Source: Deltaproteobacteria bacterium (lineage in GTDB: Bacteria; Desulfobacterota; Dissulfuribacteria; Dissulfuribacterales; UBA3076). From it: a DNA stretch of 58,659 nucleotides. The translations under genes and the position numbers were made by a program. Position 1 is the stretch's first letter. Each line of letters begins with the position of its first letter. Below are positions 25,275-32,977 of this stretch, piece after piece. The notes beneath the pieces were generated by a model, which was not told the origin of the DNA, ran no database searches, and saw only the letters and a list, made by a program, of their open reading frames with translations. Location: positions 1 through 58,659 of the forward strand of contig PQXE01000008.1 in assembly GCA_003194495.1 (NCBI GenBank), given 5' to 3'.

Positions 25275-26624
25275 CTAAAAGAAATATTTCATCAACCCAA
25301 CGTGAAATATAGTATCTTCTACCAATGCGTCTTTATCATCCTGTTTTATTATTGGAATCTTAGCACCAAGTTCTACTTTAAATCCTTTGGTTAAAAAAAC
25401 ATGCAAGCCTGGTGATAGAAATAGCGTGTGTCCTGCTTCTTCTGAAACAGTGACTTTATAGGTCTCTCGTTCTTCAGGTGGCCGTCCCAACTTTATTTGG
25501 TATTCCTGCCGCATGCTGGAATTGTCCTGCCACCTGTAGTTCAATTCCATACTTGAAATAAAATTGTAAAAAAGTGGTAAGACAAGCGCAAAGTTATAGT
25601 TAAATTGGTCGCCAAGTTGTCCTCCGGTCCTGATCGTATACGAAACATTGGATTGAATCGTAAAAGGCCCTTTTACAGTTGTAGTTGCTATGCCCGGTGT
25701 AAAATCAAACCCTCCCGAGCTCAACGGTATTCTGCGCTCTATACCATGGGATTTACCTGTTGCCTCGTCATCACCAGTAGGAATACTCAGGATATGGAAT
25801 GCTGAAATATTTGTTTTTCCTGTTTTCCACAGGCGATATTTCGTCAACAATACAGTGTCTCCAAATCCATCTACCTGAGGTTCAGCGTCCATGTTCAGAT
25901 GTTCTATGTCAATTTCGGCTTTTTTTAAAAAATATTTGGGAATTAAACCTACTGTGAAATTACTGCTCAGGCCATAGCGTATTCCCAAAATCCATTTATG
26001 CACATCTACTTTTGTCAGATAGGGAGCAACATCTCCCTTTAGATTCCCTTTTTGTTCAAAGTATTCATATTGAAAATCAACCAAAAATTTACCTTTAGGG
26101 AGAGTCATGCCTGGTATTCTTGTAAATACAGAGATGGGAATGCGCTCTCTCTGAGGCATCCTAACCATAGAATCATACTTGCCCAACTTTTTATTGACGT
26201 ATTTCAGTTGGTTCTGTGCCTCACGGAAATCAGGTTTTATCCTTATGGCTTCTTTAAATTCTTCTGCCGCCAGGTCATACTCACCCTGCATTCTATAGAT
26301 TTCGCCCAGATTATTGTGTGGTTCGGCAAATAATGGGTTTTCCCCGGCCTGCTCAAACTCCTTTATGGCCAAGTCATACTCTCCCCAACTTTTGTACACC
26401 TCACCCAGCCTGTTATGTGCTTCAAAAAAATCCGGACATAGTTCAATAGCCTTCTGATAACACGAGGCCTCCCTTTTTGAATCATCAAGCAGATCCAGAC
26501 CTTTGCTGAACCATCTCCTTGCCTCGTCGCAATCATCAGCCCGTGCCATATTCCCAGGCACTAACCACGCGATTATCACCAATACTATCAACAGATTCTT
26601 TTTAAGATTTATAAGCAATGCCAT
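25275..26624 (-). CDS. TPR plus outer-membrane beta-barrel protein
   Basis: A 449-residue protein. The signal peptide LIVLVIIAWLVPGNMARA ends near residue 29. Three to four tetratricopeptide repeats follow at about 35-150 (FEAHNRLGEVYKSWGEYDLA, AEPHNNLGEIYRMQGEYDLA). The C-terminal 270 residues alternate aromatic and polar residues, with a final VGLMKYFF ending in Phe, the usual outer-membrane barrel signal. A GIATTTVKGPFTIQSNVSY region and the GDDEATGKSHG loop recall transporter-type DUF3187/OmpL-like barrels. Role unknown; the TPR part may dock a periplasmic partner. It may form a pair with the beta-helix gene downstream on the same strand. Confidence 0.7.
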   Translation of the reverse strand: MALLINLKKNLLIVLVIIAWLVPGNMARADDCDEARRWFSKGLDLLDDSKREASCYQKAIELCPDFFEAHNRLGEVYKSWGEYDLAIKEFEQAGENPLFAEPHNNLGEIYRMQGEYDLAAEEFKEAIRIKPDFREAQNQLKYVNKKLGKYDSMVRMPQRERIPISVFTRIPGMTLPKGKFLVDFQYEYFEQKGNLKGDVAPYLTKVDVHKWILGIRYGLSSNFTVGLIPKYFLKKAEIDIEHLNMDAEPQVDGFGDTVLLTKYRLWKTGKTNISAFHILSIPTGDDEATGKSHGIERRIPLSSGGFDFTPGIATTTVKGPFTIQSNVSYTIRTGGQLGDQFNYNFALVLPLFYNFISSMELNYRWQDNSSMRQEYQIKLGRPPEERETYKVTVSEEAGHTLFLSPGLHVFLTKGFKVELGAKIPIIKQDDKDALVEDTIFHVGLMKYFF

Positions 26625-26643
26625 AAAGTATTGACCTAAGGTG

Positions 26644-26715
26644 AGCGATTAGCTGTTAGCGTTTAGCTTTGTTGTTGAATCCCCAAAGGGGGCAGCGAAG
26701 CTAACCGCTAATCGC
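26644..26715. repeat. GATTAGC hairpin repeat
   Basis: GCGATTAGCTGTTAGCG (from 26645) pairs with CTAACCGCTAATCGC (to 26715) around a spacer containing CCCCAAAGGGGG. Same family as 11861-11927. It lies between the TPR-barrel gene and the end of the E1/Ubl operon and could end that operon's transcript as a hairpin. Confidence 0.7.
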
Positions 26716-26772
26716 ACCATTTAAGTTTAACTAACATAAAAACACATTACAAACAATAACAACATTTTATCG

Positions 26773-27543
26773 CTAGTTTTTTAATCCCACGCAAACAGGG
26801 CATTGGGGATTTCTTGGCACTTCCAGTTCCTGAAATTGCATGGTGGAGCAGTCTAAGATCAACATGCGTCCTATTAATGTTCTGCCCGACCCGGCCAGAT
26901 ATTTAATTGCCTCAATGGCCTGCAAACTACCTATAGTGCAAGGAACAGCACCCAGTACAGGGACCTCCTGTTGGGCCGGGGCCATTGGAAAGATACATGT
27001 CAGACAAGGGCCTTGCGGAGGATAGAGAAACGTGACACGTCCTTCCATGCCCCATACTGCGCCGTGAACCATGGGGATATCTTTCCGGATAGCACACTGA
27101 TTCAAGATGTAGCGGGCGGAAAAGTTATCCAGACAATCCAGGATAATTTGTGAATTTCCCACAATATCATCCACATTTTCGTCAGTAATCTTATAAGAAA
27201 TCGGCTCAACAGCTATGTCCGAATTGATGGAAGAGAGAGTCGCCCGGGCTGAAAGGGTCTTTTTGGTACCAATACTATGCTCTGTATGTAAAAACTGGCT
27301 GTTGAGATTGCTTATCTCAACCGAATCATCATCGCAGATCCTGATGTGTCCTACGCCTGCAAGGGCAAGATTTAGCGCTGCAGGGCACCCAAGTCCACCT
27401 ACCCCGGCGACCAGAACTTTGGCGTTTTTAAGTTTCTTCTGAGTCTCAATACCCCAGCCGGAAAGCCTCATTTGTCTTTTGTGGCGCCTTAAATCAGGGT
27501 CTGGAAAATCCATATTAGACACTGCAACAGCCATCCTTTTCAC
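26773..27543 (-). CDS. E1-like adenylyltransferase (ThiF/MoeB/HesA family)
   Basis: A 256-residue activating enzyme. Visible are the Arg-finger stretch RRHKRQMRLSGWG (19-31), the nucleotide loop VAGVGGLGCPAA (45-56), the acidic ICDDDSVEISNLNSQF (69-84) and four zinc cysteines, CLTC (180-183) and CPVC (248-251), as in MoeB and ThiF. It should adenylate the C-terminal Gly of a small carrier, most likely the Gly-Gly protein four genes upstream. At the place of the usual catalytic Cys (SCAEAGV-like loop) this protein reads QQEVPVLG, and the nearest Cys is C202. The GTG at 27543 overlaps the lyase stop; ATG 27513 is an alternative start. Confidence 0.85.
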   Translation of the reverse strand: MKRMAVAVSNMDFPDPDLRRHKRQMRLSGWGIETQKKLKNAKVLVAGVGGLGCPAALNLALAGVGHIRICDDDSVEISNLNSQFLHTEHSIGTKKTLSARATLSSINSDIAVEPISYKITDENVDDIVGNSQIILDCLDNFSARYILNQCAIRKDIPMVHGAVWGMEGRVTFLYPPQGPCLTCIFPMAPAQQEVPVLGAVPCTIGSLQAIEAIKYLAGSGRTLIGRMLILDCSTMQFQELEVPRNPQCPVCVGLKN

Positions 27544-28957
27544 TCAGAGGGCAGACCCTCTCATTTTTTTTACACATTGCAGTATCAGACAATTTTTCTC
27601 TGACATAGTTAATTGTCCGGCAGGTCAATTCTCGCGATTGACCGATATGCTTTGCAGGATCAACAACTCGTTCAAGGTCCTTTCGCTCAAACTTTCCTGA
27701 TATCTTATTATGCTCCATTAACAGATCCATTAAGGGTCGGCTGGTCTCTTTGGCCTCCATGGCGGCTTCATAAATAATTCTATGGGCCGTCTCTTTGCCG
27801 ATTGTTTCTCCCAAGTAAAACATTAATGCCTCGGTTGAAATGAGCGTTGCCGCGTTTTCAACATTTTTACGAATTCTGTGTTCATGGACAATAAGATCCT
27901 TCAAGATGGCCTTCATCATAGACAGAAGCCCGCAGATAAATAGAGAGGTATCGGTAATTGTGACCCATTCCAGTCTCACTGCCCTATAATCCCGTTCATG
28001 TTCATTTATCATACCCTCAAAACCCAGACCGGCATTGGCCTTGATGAGCCTTGCCAGGACCACGACCTGCTCACACATTTCAGGATTTCTCTTATGGGGC
28101 ATGGTACTGCTGCCTATCTTATCCATATGAAAAGGTTCTTCCAGTTCTCCGGTTTCACTCCTGGCCAGACTCCGGATTTCATCCGCAATCCTGGCCAAAG
28201 TCCCGGAAATCATAGCCATGACAGCAAGAAATTCAGCGCCCCTGTCTCGCGAGGCATGCCAGGCAATGAGCGGTGCCCTAAGCCCCAGTCTTTGAGAAAA
28301 TTGCGACAGGAGCTCAAAAGGTTTTTCACCAAAGGCATCCATCGTGCCGATTCCACCAAAGAGCTGACTTACCAACACCCGCTCCCTGCAAGCTATCAGT
28401 CGTTCATAGTCCCGCCATAGTTCATCCAGCCAGACTGCCATCTTTAGGCCCAGTGTCATGGACAAGGCATGTTGCGTATGGGTTCGACCTATGGTTACAA
28501 GATCTACATAACGATCCGCCAGCTCCATCAGTTGCCTTAGAATAATTTGAAGATCCCGATCAGAGATGCTTAACACATCGCGAATCTCCAGGGCCTGGGC
28601 AGTGTCCTGGATGTCCTGGGTCGTGGTACCGAAGTTAATAAATTCCCCTGCGGCCTTGTCACATACCTGCCTCCATGCATTAAGCAATGGGATAAGAGAA
28701 TGACAGGTGACTTTCAGACCTTCCTGGATGGCATCCAGGTCAAGATAGCAAAGGTGTGCCTTTTTATTGATTGCTTTGGCTGCCCACTTGGGAATAATCC
28801 CCATATCAGCCTGTGCTGAAGCCAGGGCGGCCTCTATGTCTAACCAGCGTTGGTACCGGTACTTATCGCAGAATATTTTACGGGCCTCTTGCGTTGAATA
28901 ACCGCTGCTATAAAACCGTGAGTCAATAATATGGCTGTGCAATTCACAACGGCTCAT
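27515..28957 (-). CDS. Aspartase/fumarase-superfamily lyase (adenylosuccinate-lyase-like), copy 2
   Basis: A 480-residue lyase. The three superfamily signature regions are intact: GTTTQDIQDTA (110-120), GRTHTQHA (157-164) and the catalytic-Ser loop GSSTMPHKRNPE (282-293). Such enzymes add or remove amines, water or other groups across fumarate-like double bonds. An ADSL_C-like tail region follows. The last 25 residues contain four cysteines (MCKKNERVCPLSEKDGCCSV), which is unusual. It is 8 bases from the first lyase, so the two are co-translated. It is not in a purine context, and true PurB identity is doubtful. Two adjacent lyases of this superfamily also occur in the bacterial coenzyme M pathway, but no other genes of that pathway are here. 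Confidence 0.8.
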   Translation of the reverse strand: MSRCELHSHIIDSRFYSSGYSTQEARKIFCDKYRYQRWLDIEAALASAQADMGIIPKWAAKAINKKAHLCYLDLDAIQEGLKVTCHSLIPLLNAWRQVCDKAAGEFINFGTTTQDIQDTAQALEIRDVLSISDRDLQIILRQLMELADRYVDLVTIGRTHTQHALSMTLGLKMAVWLDELWRDYERLIACRERVLVSQLFGGIGTMDAFGEKPFELLSQFSQRLGLRAPLIAWHASRDRGAEFLAVMAMISGTLARIADEIRSLARSETGELEEPFHMDKIGSSTMPHKRNPEMCEQVVVLARLIKANAGLGFEGMINEHERDYRAVRLEWVTITDTSLFICGLLSMMKAILKDLIVHEHRIRKNVENAATLISTEALMFYLGETIGKETAHRIIYEAAMEAKETSRPLMDLLMEHNKISGKFERKDLERVVDPAKHIGQSRELTCRTINYVREKLSDTAMCKKNERVCPLSEKDGCCSV

Positions 28958-28965
28958 ATAGACTT

Positions 28966-30342
28966 TTAAAACCTTTCAGGATCTAATGCCCTTTTCTTTT
29001 CAATGTCCTCAATAGCCTGGTCTACAATCTGTACAGCGTGGCCGATGTATCTTTCCGGATGGTCAAGATAGGCCAGCTCTTCAGAGGCGAGAAGGCTGCC
29101 GATCTCAGGGTCTTCCATGACCACATTTTTTAATGATGTCTTGGTTTCCTGTGCCTTGGCTGACAACTCCCGGAGTTTTGTCGAAGACTTCATCTTACCT
29201 ATCATGCTGCTCAAGCGAAACATCAGCCATTCTGAGGCAATCATGTCTTTTTGAAGATGCAGGTTCTCCATCATGCGATCAACCCGCACCTCCAGACCGG
29301 ACATTACATCCAGCATGTACCGTAAAGCAGCACCTGTGTAAATACAGAGTTGCGGCACTGCCAACCATTCCGCCCAGAGGCAGCCGGCATCCCGCTCGTG
29401 TTCGTGGGCCATGCTTTCCAGAATCGTACCGGTGAGGTATCTGACATGGCGGGAAAGCACTATAATCCGCTGACAGATAACCGGATTTTTCTTATGAGGC
29501 ATGGTGCTGCTACTTGCGGCCCCTCCAGGTACAGGTTCCCTTAACTCGTCAATTTCGGTCTTCTGAAGCTGGACTATCTCATTGGCCATCTTTGCAAGGG
29601 TCGTAACCAGCAGGGAAAAGATAGATGCCAGCTCACCTATGTTGTCCCTGGAGTTATGCCAGGGCACATTGGAATGATCAAGGCCTAAAAGGTTCAAGGT
29701 GCGCCTGGCGATTTCCATGGCGTGAGGGCCAAGAGCGGCCATGGTCCCGACAGCCCCACCCAATTGTCCCATGGAAATTCTCTGAGAAATGTATGCGAGA
29801 CGTTCGATATGACGCCTGATCTCGCCCAGCCAGACAACAGCTTTCATACCAAAGGTCGTGGGTAAGGCCTGTTGACCGTGGGTACGAGCTACCTCGGGCG
29901 TTAATCGGTACTTCTTGGCCAGATCCAGGCAGATCATTTCTAATGCCCTCAGATCCCTGTATGTTAGGGCCAGCGTCTCTCTTAGTTCAAGGATTTCAGC
30001 AGTATCCAGGACATCCTGGGTGGTTACTCCATAGTGGACGTATTCCCCATAGCCCTTTTCACAGACCCCACGGAGACCGTTTATCAAAGGAATGATGGAA
30101 TTGCGGCTATGTAAATATTTTTTGTGAACGCTCTCTAAATCTATGTATTCAAGCCTTGCCTTTCTTCCGATCTCCGCTGCGGCCTCCTGAGGTATCACCC
30201 CCATATCCCCCTGCACTTCGGCCAGAGCCGCTTCGAAATCCAGCCAACGTTGGTATCTGGCTTTTTCATCAAAGACCTGTACTAACTCAGGTGTACTGAA
30301 AACACCGGGATTTATCTGAAAATCAATTGAATGAGCCGGCAT
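28966..30342 (-). CDS. Aspartase/fumarase-superfamily lyase (adenylosuccinate-lyase-like), copy 1
   Basis: A 458-residue lyase and paralogue of the downstream gene. Both share F..KYRYQRWLD or F..KARYQRWLDFEAALA near the N-terminus. Signature regions are GVTTQDVLDTA (105-115), ARTHGQQALPTTFG (152-165) and SSTMPHKKNP (278-287), including the catalytic Ser and Lys. GQLGGAVGTMA (192-202) replaces the GGIGTMDAF of the other copy, so substrates probably differ. The start is ATG 30342. A 95-base gap upstream, the only sizeable gap in the operon, holds a GTTAAGC-type hairpin. Substrate unknown. Confidence 0.8.
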   Translation of the reverse strand: MPAHSIDFQINPGVFSTPELVQVFDEKARYQRWLDFEAALAEVQGDMGVIPQEAAAEIGRKARLEYIDLESVHKKYLHSRNSIIPLINGLRGVCEKGYGEYVHYGVTTQDVLDTAEILELRETLALTYRDLRALEMICLDLAKKYRLTPEVARTHGQQALPTTFGMKAVVWLGEIRRHIERLAYISQRISMGQLGGAVGTMAALGPHAMEIARRTLNLLGLDHSNVPWHNSRDNIGELASIFSLLVTTLAKMANEIVQLQKTEIDELREPVPGGAASSSTMPHKKNPVICQRIIVLSRHVRYLTGTILESMAHEHERDAGCLWAEWLAVPQLCIYTGAALRYMLDVMSGLEVRVDRMMENLHLQKDMIASEWLMFRLSSMIGKMKSSTKLRELSAKAQETKTSLKNVVMEDPEIGSLLASEELAYLDHPERYIGHAVQIVDQAIEDIEKKRALDPERF

Positions 30343-30380
30343 GATTTAATAGTATAGGAATTTCCATTTTTGGGTCAATT

Positions 30381-30440
30381 TTATTAATAAGCTAATAAGC
30401 TGTTAAGCTATAAGCTCAACAGCTCGCCCCAAGGGCGCTA
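30381..30440. repeat. AAGCTGTTAAGC hairpin repeat
   Basis: Runs of AATAAGCTAATAAGC and TGTTAAGCTATAAGC are followed by AACAGCTCGCC and AAGGGCGCTA. The right end supplies the stop codon region of the JAMM-like gene. The motif AGCTCGCC..GGGCGCT recurs inverted at 55736-55824. Confidence 0.65.
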
Positions 30441-30998
30441 ATTTAATCCTTCCATAAGGATGGGCACTTCCTTTTCTTTTACCCCTTCATAGAACGCCCT
30501 GATTATAGGACAAGTGATATCTACCATAGAGACAATGAAGGAAAAAAGATTGCTGTTCCGTGCCAGAATGGTATCGAGGCGTGTGGGAGTATCTCTTTTC
30601 GGATCATGCTCCCAGGGAACAACATGCATATGATATGTTCCGAATACAATAAGCCTATCTTTATCGCATATGTCGTAACATTCTTTAAGCTCCATAGGGT
30701 CTGAGATCCAACCCCTCTTACTCAAGGGTGTCTTTGAAGGCACGGCATGCTGCTCCATAATGCCATCCATATAGGTCTTGTAAGGCTCTTCACCCCTTAA
30801 ATTTTTTTTGAGTGTTAATATGCGCTCCGTTTTCAGGGTATATTCATCCTGAGTGCCTGCTATCAAACCATAGGCCCTGCGAACCCTGGATTCACCAGGC
30901 AGATAATTCCCCTCAAGCTTTCTCTTGCAGTGCTCAATAATCTCTTGCCAATTAAGCACAGGCAAAATTATCTGATTTATATGCTCAAGCTCAATCAT
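30438..30998 (-). CDS. JAMM/MPN-motif protein (Mov34-like, putative isopeptidase or carrier hydrolase)
   Basis: A 186-residue protein. The hallmark is H123-x-H125-x(10)-D136 in FGTYHMHVVPWEHD..RDTPT, the zinc-binding spacing of JAB1/MPN/Mov34 metalloproteases; Pro replaces the usual Ser at position 133. A candidate Glu lies in the GLIAGTQDE stretch (44-52). The C-terminal FIVSMVD..CPIIRAFYEG matches the fold's last strands. In bacteria JAMM proteins often sit beside E1-like and ubiquitin-like sulfur-carrier genes and trim or release the carrier. It follows the carrier gene by 11 bases. Assignment rests on motif spacing and context. Confidence 0.68.
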   Translation of the reverse strand: MIELEHINQIILPVLNWQEIIEHCKRKLEGNYLPGESRVRRAYGLIAGTQDEYTLKTERILTLKKNLRGEEPYKTYMDGIMEQHAVPSKTPLSKRGWISDPMELKECYDICDKDRLIVFGTYHMHVVPWEHDPKRDTPTRLDTILARNSNLFSFIVSMVDITCPIIRAFYEGVKEKEVPILMEGLN

Positions 30999-31009
30999 GT
31001 TTTTCAGCC

Positions 31010-31273
31010 CTATCCTCCAGCTATAGGAATTATAAGCGCAATCTCATCTTCGTTATTTAAGATAAACGTATCCCACTTTTCACTGCCGGTCCTGATCAAT
31101 CTGTTATTAATAAAAATGGAGAGGAGGGCGGAATCATGATTGATGGTCTCCAACCCGGGATACTGCCGCAAAAGAAGTTCCATAGTTTCTTTAAGGTTAT
31201 CTCCATCTATGATGACTTCACGCCGGTTGCCGGCATATTTACGAAGTGGAAAAGGGATAATTACTTTCGCCAT
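31010..31273 (-). CDS. MoaD/ThiS-like ubiquitin-fold sulfur carrier
   Basis: An 87-residue beta-grasp protein. VIIPFPLRKYAGNRREVII gives the first hairpin, LKETMELLLRQYPGLE the helix, and SIFINNRLI...LNNEDEIALIIPIAGG the terminal strand and tail. The exposed C-terminal Gly-Gly is what E1-like enzymes adenylate and then convert to a thiocarboxylate. It ends exactly at GG, so no proteolytic trimming is needed. It lies between the NnrD-like gene (3-base gap) and the JAMM gene (11 bases), and is the likely substrate of the E1 at 26773-27543. Whether it is a sulfur donor or a protein modifier cannot be told. Confidence 0.82.
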   Translation of the reverse strand: MAKVIIPFPLRKYAGNRREVIIDGDNLKETMELLLRQYPGLETINHDSALLSIFINNRLIRTGSEKWDTFILNNEDEIALIIPIAGG

Positions 31274-31276
31274 TGT

Positions 31277-32146
31277 CTATCCTTGTTGTTTTAGTACTTC
31301 CCTCAGGGCCGCGGGAATATGTGTTATAATATCTTTGACCTGAGTAGCCGGGGTAGGCCGGGACAGTTCTCCTGCCTTCCTGTTCACTCTCCCGGCGATC
31401 CGACAGGCCTCTATGGGGGACTTCCCTGCATAGATCAATCCACTGATTATACCGGTAATCATGTCCCCTGTCCCCCCAACCGCTTCTAAGGCCTCTATAT
31501 TCGGATGATCAATCTCTTCCAGTATCTCTCCATCTTGACAGATATAATCCACCTTTCCTTTTACGAACAAGGTGCGCGCAACGTTTTTTGATTTAAAGGT
31601 CCTTCTTATCAACTCCGGCACATCATCATCCATATGATATATAAATCCGCGTGTGTAGGTGGGATGGACCGCTTTTTCATCAGCTAAAAAGGCAAGTTCT
31701 CCCAGGTCAGGGGTAAACACGTCGTAACGGTTACTATCACCACCGGCCTTGGCTACATACATGCCACCTGCGTCAGCGATTAATACAGGCCTCTTTTTTA
31801 GGGAATCTAACTTTTCCAGGACCTTTTTATTACTTTTGATATCCGGCATGATATAATGAAAAGTTAGTACACTGACATCCATCTGTTGGAGATTTTTCGC
31901 CAGATAGTCATAGATTTTCAAACTCCCATCGCTGGCACCTATATCCCCGGCTACTATACCGAAAGGGCTTTCCAAACCATATTCCCGAGAGATCATATAG
32001 GCGGCAAAAATCATGGCCGCTGTCCCACGGTTTATATCCAGGACTTGATTGTCTACCTTGACACCCTGTTCAGTAAGTTCAATTCCGCCCAGTAGAAGAG
32101 GTAAGTCCCTAACCGGAATGGTCCCTGCCAGAAGAAGCATCCTCAC
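31277..32146 (-). CDS. NAD(P)H-hydrate dehydratase (NnrD)-like / ribokinase-fold protein
   Basis: A 289-residue protein resembling the ribokinase-fold NnrD family. Visible are IVAGDIGASDGSLKIYDYL, LIADAGGMYVAKAG, TPDLGELAFLADEKA and the anion-hole loop EAVGGTGDMITGIISGL near 224-240. True NnrD repairs hydrated NAD(P)H using ADP or ATP and usually is fused to NnrE; here no epimerase domain is present. The N-terminal part GGIELTEQGVKVDNQVLDINRG is unusual. It overlaps the DUF3343 gene by 38 bases (or 32 if ATG 32140 is used). Its place in the E1/Ubl operon suggests a dedicated role rather than general repair; the substrate is unknown. Confidence 0.72.
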   Translation of the reverse strand: MRMLLLAGTIPVRDLPLLLGGIELTEQGVKVDNQVLDINRGTAAMIFAAYMISREYGLESPFGIVAGDIGASDGSLKIYDYLAKNLQQMDVSVLTFHYIMPDIKSNKKVLEKLDSLKKRPVLIADAGGMYVAKAGGDSNRYDVFTPDLGELAFLADEKAVHPTYTRGFIYHMDDDVPELIRRTFKSKNVARTLFVKGKVDYICQDGEILEEIDHPNIEALEAVGGTGDMITGIISGLIYAGKSPIEACRIAGRVNRKAGELSRPTPATQVKDIITHIPAALREVLKQQG

Positions 32147-32690
32147 CTCCTATAATTTTTATCATTTTTTCATAAGCCGTGCTTAAGGCATAAGCACAGA
32201 GAGTATGACCTATGAGCAACGGATTGGGCGCTTCTGTAATCGATTTTCCAACCATCTCATAAGCCAGGTACGGCACATCCGGGCAACCACCACCGGATAG
32301 GTTGACAATTTTTTTATCTATTTTATCCACTGTAATTTTCATGTTGGCTGCCCTGACCATGATGTATTGGCCAAAGTCTTTGGTCCTACATAACTTCAGA
32401 GGTTTTGACCCATTTGAAGACATAGACACTATATCTATGGGCACTAACTTTACTTTTTTCAATATCCTGGTGATGTCCAGTTCTTCAACCAAAGGAAACT
32501 CCACGCAGAGGTCGCAGCCTGTTCTATATTGCAGAGGAGGACTAACCACCTTAATATCAAAATTTTCCTCTTTTAGTACCTGCTCAGCACGCATTACGTG
32601 ACCAGTATTGGAAAATATCAAAAGCCCCCTGGTTACGGTTTCATGCCTGGGAGAAGTGTCCTTTTTCTTTTCTTTTTTGAACCATTTCAT
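32109..32690 (-). CDS. DUF3343 (putative Se/S carrier-like) protein with extra C-terminal domain
   Basis: A 193-residue protein. Residues 20-90 (LLIFSNTGHVMRAEQVLKEE, then TGCDLCVEFPLVEE) resemble DUF3343, small carrier-like proteins proposed to handle selenium or sulfur; C59 and C62 sit where those proteins keep a Cys. A second part, residues 95-180, has LCRTKDFGQYIMVRAANMK, a conserved-looking GGGCPDVPYLAY and PLLIGHTLCAYALS, with Cys at 101, 136 and 165; I do not recognise it. It is the first gene of the minus-strand operon and faces fusA across a 287-base divergent gap. A lysine-rich start (MKWFKKEKKKD) is cytosolic. Confidence 0.65.
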   Translation of the reverse strand: MKWFKKEKKKDTSPRHETVTRGLLIFSNTGHVMRAEQVLKEENFDIKVVSPPLQYRTGCDLCVEFPLVEELDITRILKKVKLVPIDIVSMSSNGSKPLKLCRTKDFGQYIMVRAANMKITVDKIDKKIVNLSGGGCPDVPYLAYEMVGKSITEAPNPLLIGHTLCAYALSTAYEKMIKIIGGEDASSGRDHSG

Positions 32691-32977
32691 CCTATATCAA
32701 GGTCCTATTTTTAGATTTTCCACTGTAATTTCAAAATACTAACAAGCCCTTTTCGGGGACGAACTCAAAACTTGGTTCTTTGTGCCGGGATTCTTTATTT
32801 TCTTGACCTTTAAGTTGTTGTGCATTTCCAAGCTTTTTGTTAAATAGAACCAATACATTTTGCCAACGAGTATATTCCACATGTCACTTTGCTGAAAATA
32901 CCCGATCTGTGTCGTTATTTCAATTTTTTCATCTGTCTGTGCTTTGGTAGTTGTAAAAAATTTGAGCAATTCAGAAT
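32691..32977. other. Divergent gap between the E1/Ubl operon and EF-G
   Basis: It should carry promoters for both directions. A small inverse pair GGTTCT (about 32775) / AGAACC (about 32845) and a fragment resembling the CTGAAAATACCC-type repeat (about 32892-32920; compare 47683-47825) are visible. No convincing promoter pair was found. A 76-codon frame here is repeat-derived and was not called. Confidence 0.4.

Noticed and set aside
27515..30342. Calling the two lyases PurB or ArgH
   Set aside because: The superfamily signatures do not separate these enzymes, there are two tandem copies, and no purine or arginine gene is nearby. A general superfamily call is safer.
32739..32969. A 76-codon minus-strand frame upstream of fusA
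   Set aside because: Part of it matches a CTGAAAATACCC-type intergenic repeat, and it has no ribosome-binding site or family motif.
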